In this document: piece by piece, positions 15,552 to 21,757 of the stretch | Position numbering within the stretch: position 1 is the stretch's first letter | Layout of the letters: the number at the start of each line of letters is the position of its first letter | NCBI GenBank assembly: GCA_964383905.1 | Contig: CAYLJO010000041.1 | Span: forward strand, 1 to 34,910 | Origin: CAYLJO01 sp964383905 | Lineage (GTDB): Bacteria > Acidobacteriota > Blastocatellia > Pyrinomonadales > Pyrinomonadaceae | Direction of reading: 5' to 3' | Length of the DNA: 34,910 nt | Notes under the pieces: generated by a model | What the model was told of the DNA's origin: nothing | The model's input: the letters and a program-made list of their open reading frames with translations, nothing else | Database searches by the model: none | Program-made: the position numbers and the translations under genes

Positions 15552-16121
15552 ATGGCACTCAACGGTCGAGTACTACTGCTCAATCAAACATACGAACCGC
15601 TCGGCACCGTCGGCGTAGCGCGAGCGTTGATCATGGTGTTTAAGGACACCGTGACGGTCGAGGAGTGGGACGGCGATCGCGTTCTTCACACGGTGCGTGA
15701 TCAGTATCCGGTACCGTCCGTGATCAGGCGTCGCACTTACATCAACGTCCGCCGCCGCCGGGAGGCGTCAGGGATGAAGCGTCTCAGGATCTACATCCGC
15801 GACAAGTACCGCTGCCAATACTGCGGCGGTAAGAAGAGTCCGGCCGACCTGACATTGGATCACATCTTCCCGCGTTCGCGCGGCGGAGATAACAGTCCGG
15901 TCAACGTCGTGGCGGCGTGTCTGACTTGCAACAACCGCAAAGGCAACCGGACGCCGGAAGAAGCGCGTATGCCGCTCCTGACTTCACAGTCCGCGCTCCG
16001 CGTGAAGTTGGAGACGGTGGTGCTCTGCCACTATGCGGAAGCGCGACCGGAGTGGCGCAAGTACGTGTCTTTGGACGCGCATGATGATCGCTTTCTCGCC
16101 GAGAAGGTGCGAAGGCGGTAA
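15552..16121 (+). CDS. HNH endonuclease inside the tRNA array
   Basis: A 189-residue protein of the HNH/McrA-like superfamily. A zinc site is formed by CQYC (88-91) and CLTC (123-126). The catalytic core DHIFPRSRGGDNS (from Asp103-His104) and the CNNRKGNR stretch complete the beta-beta-alpha-metal fold. The N-terminal 75 residues (MALNGRVLLLNQTYEPLG) match the leader found in many stand-alone bacterial HNH proteins. A strong ribosome-binding site (AGGAAAGGAGG) precedes the ATG. It splits the array after the 22nd tRNA, same orientation. It may be a homing-type or array-mobilising nuclease, but such proteins also occur outside arrays. Confidence 0.9.
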   Translation: MALNGRVLLLNQTYEPLGTVGVARALIMVFKDTVTVEEWDGDRVLHTVRDQYPVPSVIRRRTYINVRRRREASGMKRLRIYIRDKYRCQYCGGKKSPADLTLDHIFPRSRGGDNSPVNVVAACLTCNNRKGNRTPEEARMPLLTSQSALRVKLETVVLCHYAEARPEWRKYVSLDAHDDRFLAEKVRRR

Positions 16122-16190
16122 ACCAGGAGGGGCGGGCCCGCACTCGCCCCCCCTGTGCTCCTACTTTATTCACATCTCGTTCTTAATCGA

Positions 16191-16265
16191 GGTCGAGTAG
16201 CTGAGACAGATTAGCGTCGCTTTGAAAAAGCGAAGACGTTGGTGCGATGCCAACCTCGACCACCA
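16191..16265 (+). tRNA. tRNA-Phe (GAA)
   Basis: Acceptor GGTCGAG pairs with CTCGACC. The loop is TTGAAAA on TCGCT/AGCGA. A73 and CCA follow. It is the first tRNA after the HNH gene. Confidence 0.9.
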
Positions 16266-16268
16266 TTC

Positions 16269-16343
16269 GCCTGGGTAGCTCAATCTGCGTAGAGCGCTGG
16301 TCCTATAAACCAGATGTTGGGGGTTCAAATCCCTCCTCGGGCA
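16269..16343 (+). tRNA. tRNA-Ile (TAT)
   Basis: Acceptor GCCTGGG pairs with CTCGGGC (two wobbles). The loop is CCTATAA on CTGGT/ACCAG: C at 33 and an uncommon UAU anticodon. Bacteria usually read AUA with a CAU tRNA modified to lysidine. A73 is followed by TCA, not CCA. Confidence 0.8.
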
Positions 16344-16352
16344 TCAAGTTAA

Positions 16353-16430
16353 CGGGGCGTGTCTCATCCTGGCAGAACGCGACTGCTTGGGACCGTGGAG
16401 TTTGAGGCGTAGGGCCTCACGCCCCGACCA
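16353..16430 (+). tRNA. Degenerate tRNA-like gene, Pro (TGG)-like
   Basis: Acceptor CGGGGCG pairs perfectly with CGCCCCG, followed by A and CCA. The anticodon loop reads CTTGGGA, but its stem GACTG/CCGTG has mismatches. The T-stem TGAGG/CCTCA carries a loop CGTAGGG instead of the usual TTCRANY. It may be a decaying gene or a specialised tRNA mimic. Confidence 0.55.
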
Positions 16431-16437
16431 CACTTCC

Positions 16438-16515
16438 GGCGGTGAAGCTCAAAATGGTAAGAGCGCTCGACCCGTAATCGAGTGGCTGAGAGTTCGAATC
16501 TCTCCATCGCCTCCA
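16438..16515 (+). tRNA. tRNA-Thr (CGT)
   Basis: Acceptor GGCGGTG pairs with CATCGCC. The loop is CCCGTAA on CTCGA/TCGAG, with C at 33. T73 and CCA follow. Confidence 0.85.
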
Positions 16516-16521
16516 ACCCGT

Positions 16522-16606
16522 GGCCCGCGTTCCCGGCGGCAGTCTTCTAAACTGTCTCTCAGAGCCGGGCGGAAGGCAAGAGGTTCAATTCCTCCGCGGG
16601 CCTCCA
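16522..16606 (+). tRNA. Unusual tRNA-Arg (TCT)-like gene with reduced D-arm
   Basis: Acceptor GGCCCGC pairs with GCGGGCC, then T and CCA. The loop CTTCTAA sits on GCAGT/ACTGT. Only about ten bases separate acceptor and anticodon stems, so a normal D-arm cannot form. The region between anticodon stem and T-arm is over 20 bases long. The T-loop TTCAATT is near-canonical. Confidence 0.6.
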
Positions 16607-16613
16607 CTCCTGC

Positions 16614-16687
16614 GGCTGTGTAGCTCAGGCGGCGAGAGCATCCGTCTCATAAACGGAAGGCCGGCGGTTCGATTCCACCCACAGCCA
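16614..16687 (+). tRNA. tRNA with CAT anticodon (Met type)
   Basis: Acceptor GGCTGTG pairs with CACAGCC. The loop is CTCATAA on TCCGT/ACGGA. A73 is followed by TAC, so CCA is not encoded. The fully paired G1-C72 start argues against an initiator tRNA; elongator Met or lysidine-modified Ile cannot be separated here. Confidence 0.85.
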
Positions 16688-16691
16688 TACC

Positions 16692-16740
16692 GATCAGGGA
16701 AGCGTCCACTACAGTACCGGGAGCGGAAGCCTCCCTGGTC
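16692..16740 (+). repeat. Inverted repeat between tRNA genes
   Basis: GATCAGGGA and TCCCTGGTC form a 9-bp stem (one G-U) around a 31-base loop in a 117-base gap between tRNA genes. It could be the remnant of a lost tRNA. No anticodon arm is clear and no valine anticodon could be confirmed. Confidence 0.35.
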
Positions 16741-16804
16741 AAACTCGCATCACATGACGCAATGATAGTGTGGCCTGACTTGTAACTCATACAATTGAAT
16801 CTTT

Positions 16805-16879
16805 GGGCTGGTGATGTAACTGGCAGCATAAAAGTCCTGCACACTTTTTGTGAGAGTTCGAATCTCTCCCGGTCTACCA
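16805..16879 (+). tRNA. tRNA-Ala (TGC)
   Basis: Acceptor GGGCTGG pairs with CCGGTCT. The third pair is G3-U70, the main alanine identity element, although two other wobbles make the stem weak. The loop is CCTGCAC on AAAGT/ACTTT, with C at 33. A73 and CCA follow. Confidence 0.8.
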
Positions 16880-16889
16880 ACAATTTTTC

Positions 16890-16969
16890 TGCGGTGTAGC
16901 TCAAAATCAGGCCAGAGCGCCCGTCCTGTAAGCGAGAAGTTACGGGTTCAAGTCCCGTCGCCGCAGCCA
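16890..16969 (+). tRNA. tRNA-Thr (TGT)
   Basis: Acceptor TGCGGTG pairs with CGCCGCA (one wobble). The loop is CCTGTAA on CCCGT/GCGAG (one mismatch), with C at 33. T-stem is ACGGG/CCCGT; G73 and CCA follow. Confidence 0.78.
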
Positions 16970-17057
16970 TGTCGAGGAAGAAGGGTATATGCGTCTAAAT
17001 GCTTGAGTGTTTGGTAAGGATAGCAAAGGGTATAAAATACCTTGAAGAGGTATGGTA

Positions 17058-17294
17058 ATGGATAGCATCTCTGTCCCTGCTCATTTTGACGGTGAGCGTA
17101 TCCTGTTGGACGAGCCCGTTGAGTTAGAGCCGAATACTAAGTTGATCATGACCATCTTGCCGAACCGGGACGCGGAACGTGAATCGTGGCTGAACTTATC
17201 GGAGAGAGGGTTAGAGGCAGCGTATGATGAGGCCGAGGAGGAGTACTCAATAGACTCAATCAGAGAGGCAAATCCCGAATATGAAGGAAGGTGA
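17058..17294 (+). CDS. Antitoxin-like protein of a MazF/PemK-type module
   Basis: A 78-residue acidic protein beginning MDSISVPAHFDGERILLDEP. The front half resembles small AbrB-like or DUF104-like antitoxin beta domains; the back half is helical and acidic (LEAAYDEAEEEYSID), as in toxin-neutralising tails. GAAGAGG eight bases upstream of the second ATG favours that start. It overlaps the start of the broken MazF-type toxin frame by 14 bases, the usual translational coupling of such pairs. Confidence 0.6.
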   Translation: MDSISVPAHFDGERILLDEPVELEPNTKLIMTILPNRDAERESWLNLSERGLEAAYDEAEEEYSIDSIREANPEYEGR

Positions 17295-17425
17295 CGTGGT
17301 TCTCACGCCGGTCCCGCAAGCCAACGGTACGGTAAAGAATCGACCGGCGATTGTTTTACGATAAATGCCACCTTACAAAGACTCACTGGTTTGCGGTATT
17401 AGTATCTACACAAGTTGACGACAAA
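17281..17425 (+). pseudogene. Decayed MazF/PemK-type toxin
   Basis: The frame starts MKEGDVVLTPVPQ and runs through NRPAIVLR, the hallmark start of MazF/PemK RNases, then meets TAA at 17362. Continuing in frame gives MPPYKDSLVCGIS, again MazF-like, after which the frame is lost near 17403 (a shift gives STQVDD). A nonsense change plus a frameshift means no active toxin. A normal toxin has about 110 residues. Confidence 0.6.
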
Positions 17426-17531
17426 GAAAACCGCTAAGCAGAAGTCAAAGCGCCTCGCTGCCAGAAAAGCTCTGACCCTGCGGGCTTTTCAAACGACGTA
17501 TGAGAATCGGCATCGTCGCAAAGCTTCCTGA
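17415..17531 (+). CDS. Possible small basic antitoxin
   Basis: A 38-residue lysine/arginine-rich frame from TTG (LTTKKTAKQKSKRLAARKAL) ends in TGA overlapping the ATG of the PIN-type frame (TGATG), as in coupled toxin-antitoxin pairs. There is no recognisable family and it overlaps the MazF remnant, so it may be noise. Confidence 0.25.
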   Translation: MTTKKTAKQKSKRLAARKALTLRAFQTTYENRHRRKAS

Positions 17532-17960
17532 TGCCGTACTACACCTTATACATCGGTTGTTATTTCGAGAAAGTTGTCGGAGCTTCCTGACAACCTTCTT
17601 TTTTCCGCCGTAGTGCTGTTAGAGTTAATTGCTGGGGCAACGGATGAGTCCGAGCGCAAACGTTACGAGGCGGTGCGACGCGCATACGAAAAAGACAGAT
17701 CGTTGATCGCTCCAAACTTTGATGATTGGATGCTCGCAAGCAAAGTCCTCTACTGGCTGGCGCAAGGTCGACGCAGAAAGGCCAGAGGTAAAGCGCCGCG
17801 CTTAAAACCTGAAGCGAAGCAGCGAATGGTGCTCGACGCACTGATCGCTACGAGCGCACGTCGCCGGAATGGGGCATACCTTGCGGGTGAATGGTTGGCA
17901 CGCGCCAACCCCATCAAGATCAAGAAACATGGTCGCTTGGCGAAAAGTCTTTTTCGGCAT
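17531..17960 (+). pseudogene. Decayed PIN-domain (VapC-like) toxin
   Basis: The ATG at 17531 (MPYYTLY) is frameshifted against the body, which reads YTSVVISRKLSELPDN and then LLFSAVVLLELIAGATDES, with DALIATSARRRNG later. This is the PIN-domain pattern. The first catalytic Asp, expected just before TSVV, is missing at the shift point, and the C-terminal part drifts out of frame. A body-only frame from TTG 17574 would lack the active-site start. VapC toxins cut tRNA or rRNA, which is of interest beside a tRNA array. Confidence 0.6.
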
Positions 17961-18365
17961 GGGTTCGATTACTTACGGCGCATATTATGCAATCAGGATT
18001 ACTTGCCGGAGCGAGTTGCTTTTCAAAGGCTTTGCAGGCTTTTGTCCTGTACTTAAACTCGGCGAACTCTTTGGCCGCTTAAAAAGAATCCTGCCAAAGC
18101 TGAACATCCAAAACGCTGGACTGGCAGTTCTGATCTCTCTGTTGATATTGAAGAGGCTGATCGCTTGTATGGTACTGAGATTGAAGCTGATTTGGGTGTA
18201 GGACTTCTTGAATATTACCGGACAGAGTACCGCAAGATGAATTGGCAAATTCATTCTGGAGTAGCCGGCTTTTGGTGTATACCGTCCGAAGGCTTCACCT
18301 TAATTTGTGGATTAGCTCTCAAGTGGTGTGCTGACTTTGGCATGCTCTCTGAACCTCCTCGTTAG
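17960..18365 (+). pseudogene. Decayed gene remnant of unknown family
   Basis: Protein-like segments appear in successive frames: FDYLRRILCNQDYL, then GFCPVLKLGELFGRLK, then a run of about 95 codons with no start codon that includes EEADRLYGTEIEADLGVGLL and ends FGMLSEPPR. The change of frame between segments suggests one gene broken by several small indels. I cannot name the family. Confidence 0.4.
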
Positions 18366-18437
18366 TAATCAACACGCCGCCTCCATCTCTGCACGGGCTT
18401 CACTTGGGCGGTCTCGATGTAACGATAGTCGGCTTGG

Positions 18438-18475
18438 CCAACATTGCTAAGGGGAAAGGCGTTGCATTATTCTAA
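18438..18475 (+). pseudogene. 5' remnant of a tRNA gene
   Basis: CCAACATTGCTAAGGGG and the following AAAGGCGTTGCA closely resemble the first half of the tRNA-Asn at 18501 (CCAGCATAGCCAAGAGG and onward). The 3' half, including the T-arm, is not recognisable. It is probably a partial duplication. Confidence 0.4.
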
Positions 18476-18500
18476 TCCTCAGCCCGCAACCAACTATTAT

Positions 18501-18575
18501 TCCAGCATAGCCAAGAGGGAAGGCATCGCACTGTTAATGCGACTATCGAAGGTTCGAATCCTTCCGCTGGAGCCA
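18501..18575 (+). tRNA. tRNA-Asn (GTT)
   Basis: Acceptor TCCAGCA pairs with CGCTGGA (one mismatch at the base). The loop is CTGTTAA on TCGCA/TGCGA. T-stem is GAAGG/CCTTC; G73 and CCA follow. Confidence 0.88.
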
Positions 18576-18582
18576 TTCTCAT

Positions 18583-18658
18583 TGACCCGGAGCTCGAGGG
18601 ACAGAGCAACGGCCCTTTAAGCCGAGGGGTGCGGGTTTGAGCCCCGTCGGGTCAACCA
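18583..18658 (+). tRNA. tRNA-Lys (TTT)
   Basis: Acceptor TGACCCG pairs with CGGGTCA. The loop is CCTTTAA on ACGGC/GCCGA (end mismatch), with C at 33. The T-loop is TTTGAGC; A73 and CCA follow. Confidence 0.82.
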
Positions 18659-18664
18659 ACTTCT

Positions 18665-18740
18665 CGCGGTGTAGCTCAATGGATTAGAGCAATCGACCAA
18701 TAATCGAGAGATTCAGGTTTAATCCCTGACTCCGCGACCA
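18665..18740 (+). tRNA. tRNA-Ile (AAT)-like
   Basis: Acceptor CGCGGTG pairs with CTCCGCG (one T-T mismatch). The loop is CCAATAA on ATCGA/TCGAG, with C at 33 and an AAU anticodon, which is very rare for bacterial Ile. T-stem is TCAGG/CCTGA with loop TTTAATC; A73 and CCA follow. Confidence 0.7.
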
Positions 18741-18890
18741 TCACCATTCAAGAGTTCTGAAGAAGAAAGCTTCATGACCACCTGTGCAGTAGTGACGAGC
18801 TCTGTCCGCAGAACGCGTTGGAGCCGACAGCAACAAGACGCCACCAATAGAACGGCGCCCTCTCAACCGGTCATTCTTCGCCCCGGCGGT

Positions 18891-19237
18891 TTATCGCTTC
18901 GCGTAGATCACCTTCCCGCCGCGGATCGTGTAGTGGACTTTCGAGAAGGCGGTCACGTCCCTGGCCGGATCGCCGTCCAGCACGACCAGATCGGCCTGCA
19001 TGCCCTTCCCGATGTGGCCCGCCAGTCGCGAGTATCCGAAACGCCCGGCGGGATTCGTGGTCAGCGAAGCGAGAATCTGCTGGTAGCTCAAACGGGCGTG
19101 CGCCATCAGCGTGAGCTCTTCGGCGGTGTCGAAGTAGTCGGTATAGCCCACGTCCGTGCCGAAGAGGATTTGTTCGCCAGCCTCTGAATAGGCCCTGAGT
19201 TGCTCGACTCCAATATTGACTGCCATCCGGGTGTCTT
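18891..19237 (-). pseudogene. Truncated amidohydrolase (C-terminal fragment)
   Basis: About 115 residues (EDTRMAVNIGVEQLRAYSEA to IRGGKVIYAKR) match the C-terminal third of imidazolonepropionase-like amidohydrolases. The FGTDVGY aspartate motif, the NPAGRFG helix and the GKGMQADLVVLDGDPARD beta-sandwich closing segment are visible. The N-terminal barrel with the HxH metal site is absent. The break falls at the 5' end of the tRNA at 19238, and the gene is antiparallel to the array, so it looks like a relic cut by insertion or recombination at the tRNA. Confidence 0.75.
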
Positions 19238-19328
19238 CGGGGCATAGCTCAACGGTAGAGCAGCCGCCTTATAAGCGGTGTAGCGGCCGATTACCGCAAG
19301 GTTGTGGGTTCAAATCCCACTGCCCCGA
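19238..19328 (+). tRNA. tRNA with Ile anticodon (TAT) and long variable arm
   Basis: Acceptor CGGGGCA pairs with TGCCCCG. The loop is CTTATAA on GCCGC/GCGGT. The variable region is about 24 bases and can form a GCGG/CCGC hairpin, a class II shape normally restricted to Leu, Ser and Tyr. T-stem is GTGGG/CCCAC. A73 is followed by TGC, so no CCA is encoded. Confidence 0.8.
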
Positions 19329-19338
19329 TGCTCTTTAA

Positions 19339-19414
19339 TGCGGGATGGCGTAATTGATAACGCGGCGGACTTTGAATCCGAAGATTGAAGGTTTGAATCC
19401 TTCTCCCGCAGCCA
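19339..19414 (+). tRNA. tRNA-Gln (TTG)
   Basis: Acceptor TGCGGGA pairs with TCCCGCA. The loop is CTTTGAA on CGGA/TCCG. T-stem is GAAGG/CCTTC; G73 and CCA follow. It is the last gene of the array, 113 bases before the Ro60 gene. Confidence 0.9.
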
Positions 19415-19527
19415 ATTCTTTCCTCTCCATTTCACTCAAGGTATTTCAGCTCAAACAAAAGATTGAAGGCACGGCCTTCAGAAGCTGCCAGAAGGCAGAT
19501 GTTTTGTCCGGTAGGAGGTAACCAGCA

Positions 19528-21747
19528 ATGGCAAATAAGAATCTCTTCAAGTCGCTTGTCGGCCGGTTGATCCCGGCAGCAGACGCTGTCAATGAGGAGC
19601 ACGCTCCGGCTTATGCGCTCGATCCGAAGCACGCACTGGCGCAGTATGCTGCGACGGGCTGCCTTAACTCTACCTTCTATGCGAACGCCGGTGATCAGTT
19701 GGCGAAGGTGCTTGAGCTGTGCAAGGACATTGAGCCCGAGTTCATCGCGCGCACGGCGGTCTTCTGCCGCGAGCGTGGACTTATGAAGGACATGCCGGCA
19801 CTACTCTGCGCCGTGTTGTCTGTGAGGGATCGCGCATCGCTCGAAGCAATCTTTCCGCGCGTCATCGACAACGGAAAGATGCTGCGCAACTTCGTCCAGA
19901 TCATGCGCTCAGGCGTGACGGGCCGCAAGTCGCTCGGCACGGCGCCGAAGCGTTTGATCCGCGAATGGCTGGACCGTCACGATGAAGACTCGCTCTTCAA
20001 GGCTTCCGTCGGTCAGAGCCCATCTTTTGCCGACATCATCAAGATGGTCCACCCGAAGCCAAAGACGCCGGGCCGCGAAGCGCTCTACGGATACTTCGTC
20101 GGGCGCGAGCACGACCGGGATGCTCTCCCGGAAGTCGTCCGCAGCTTCGAGACATTCAAGGCCGGCGACCGCTCAGTGCTGCCGGATATTCCCTTCCAGA
20201 TGCTGACCGCGCTGGATCTGGGAACACCGGAGTGGACGATGGTTGCTCGCCACGCTCCGTGGCAGATGACGCGTATGAATCTGAACACGTTTGCGCGCCA
20301 CGGCATCTTTGACGAACCGGGAATGACCGAGTTGATCGCCAATCGCCTGCGCGACCCGCAGGCGATCGCGAAGGCACGCGTGTTCCCGTACCAGTTGATG
20401 GCGGCCTATATGATGGCCGACGAGCGTGTGCCCGCTGTTGTTCGTGATGCGCTTCAGGATGCGATGGAGATTGCCATCTCGAACGTGCCGGAGATTCCCG
20501 GCAAGGTGTATGTCTGCCCGGACGTGTCGGGTTCGATGTCTTCGCCTGCCACGGGCTACCGCAAAGGGGCGACGACCGCGGTTCGCTGCATTGACGTGGC
20601 AGCCCTTGTCGCCGCCGCTGTCCTGCGCAAGAACGGAAGCGCCGAGGTCCTTCCCTTCGAGCACTCCGTGGTGAACGTACGCTTGAATGCTCGCGACAGC
20701 GTCATGACCAACGCCGCCAAGTTAGCCTCGGTTGGCGGCGGAGGAACGAACTGCAGCGCTCCGCTTGCCTTGCTCAATAAGCGCCGGGCGGCGGGCGACC
20801 TCGTCCTGTTCGTTTCCGAGAAACAAGTATCCAATTACAACTTGCTTATTCCAGTTGGCACACAGGTCGTGACTCTTGTGGAGATCATGACGCCTGCCGG
20901 CGAACGGGTGTGCCCGCCTGGAGCAGTCGGCGTAGTTATTAAAGCCCCTGTTGATCCCTTCCATTCTTACCGTGTGCGGTTTCCCAATGGATTTGAGGCC
21001 CCACTCCGCCGGGAAGAGATCACCATACGCAAACATCACCAGAATGAGATCGTAGGTCTGGAAAATGAAGCGGGGGATAGTTTCGATTTTTATCGCAACG
21101 TGATCTACCGCTGCGTGGTAGGTTCGCGCGCCTACGGTTTGGATGAAGCCGGCTCCGACACCGACCGCCGGGGCATTTATCTACCTCCGGCCGATATGCA
21201 ATGGTCCTTGGGCGGCGTGCCCGAACAATTAGAGAATAAAGGGACCGAGGAGTGTTATTGGGAGCTACGAAAGTTTCTGATCCTCGCCCTCAAAGCAAAT
21301 CCTAACGTACTGGAGTGCCTCTATACGCCATTGGTCGAGATGGCAACGCCGCTGGCCGAAGAACTGCTGGCGCGGCGGTCCATATTCCTCTCCCGGCTCA
21401 TCTATCAGACCTATAATGGCTATGTGATGTCACAGTTCAAGAAGCTGGAACAAGATTTGCGCAGCCAGGGAACGATCAAGTGGAAGCATGCCATGCACCT
21501 CATCCGACTCCTTTTATCGGGAGTCACCGCATTGAAAGAAGGCTACGTGCCGGTACGCGTTGACGATTACCGCGAGAGGCTGCTGGCCATCCGCCGGGGG
21601 GAGATTCCCTGGGACGAGGTCAACGCATGGCGACTGGAACTGCATCAGGACTTTGACCAGGCGCTGTCCCAGACTCGTTTGCCCGCGCGCCCAGATTATG
21701 AGCAAGCCAACGCTTTCCTGATCAGGGCACGTCGGCAGATGGTGTAA
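19528..21747 (+). CDS. Ro60/TROVE protein fused to an RlaP-type nucleotidyltransferase
   Basis: A 739-residue fusion. Residues about 1-320 form the TROVE/Ro60 helical-repeat ring that holds misfolded RNAs and Y RNAs. About 325-430 is a von Willebrand A domain with MIDAS motif DVSGSMS (332-338) and GGGGTNCS (403-410). That domain stops early: at VLFVSEKQ the expected VSD motif and the last strands are missing. From about 437 (NLLIPVGTQVV) a small beta domain begins, followed by a polymerase-beta-type nucleotidyltransferase with GSRAYG (532-537) and metal-binding D544/D546 (SDTD), of the RlaP/YcgL (COG3541) kind. GTAGGAGG seven or so bases upstream supports the start. The fusion could be a deletion product, an assembly artefact or functional. 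Confidence 0.88.
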   Translation: MANKNLFKSLVGRLIPAADAVNEEHAPAYALDPKHALAQYAATGCLNSTFYANAGDQLAKVLELCKDIEPEFIARTAVFCRERGLMKDMPALLCAVLSVRDRASLEAIFPRVIDNGKMLRNFVQIMRSGVTGRKSLGTAPKRLIREWLDRHDEDSLFKASVGQSPSFADIIKMVHPKPKTPGREALYGYFVGREHDRDALPEVVRSFETFKAGDRSVLPDIPFQMLTALDLGTPEWTMVARHAPWQMTRMNLNTFARHGIFDEPGMTELIANRLRDPQAIAKARVFPYQLMAAYMMADERVPAVVRDALQDAMEIAISNVPEIPGKVYVCPDVSGSMSSPATGYRKGATTAVRCIDVAALVAAAVLRKNGSAEVLPFEHSVVNVRLNARDSVMTNAAKLASVGGGGTNCSAPLALLNKRRAAGDLVLFVSEKQVSNYNLLIPVGTQVVTLVEIMTPAGERVCPPGAVGVVIKAPVDPFHSYRVRFPNGFEAPLRREEITIRKHHQNEIVGLENEAGDSFDFYRNVIYRCVVGSRAYGLDEAGSDTDRRGIYLPPADMQWSLGGVPEQLENKGTEECYWELRKFLILALKANPNVLECLYTPLVEMATPLAEELLARRSIFLSRLIYQTYNGYVMSQFKKLEQDLRSQGTIKWKHAMHLIRLLLSGVTALKEGYVPVRVDDYRERLLAIRRGEIPWDEVNAWRLELHQDFDQALSQTRLPARPDYEQANAFLIRARRQMV

Positions 21748-21757
21748 GAGATTAACC

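Noticed and set aside
16690..16800. A valine tRNA in the gap between Met and Ala tRNAs
   Set aside because: An inverted repeat is present, but I could not build an anticodon arm with a valine anticodon, so valine remains unassigned.
16647..16970. Minus-strand 107-residue frame over tRNA genes
   Set aside because: Antisense to three tRNAs; the ATGLEPVTSRLQ type of peptide is a well-known tRNA shadow.
18774..19187. Plus-strand 137-residue frame opposite the amidohydrolase fragment
   Set aside because: It is the antisense shadow of the recognisable amidohydrolase C-terminus.
13574..19414. A selenocysteine tRNA in the array to serve the MerB-like selenoprotein
   Set aside because: No gene in the array has a TCA anticodon with the long acceptor and variable arms of tRNA-Sec.
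13574..19414. CRISPR array
   Set aside because: The regular spacing comes from tRNA genes; the repeated strings are T-arm and CCA ends, not direct repeats with unique spacers.
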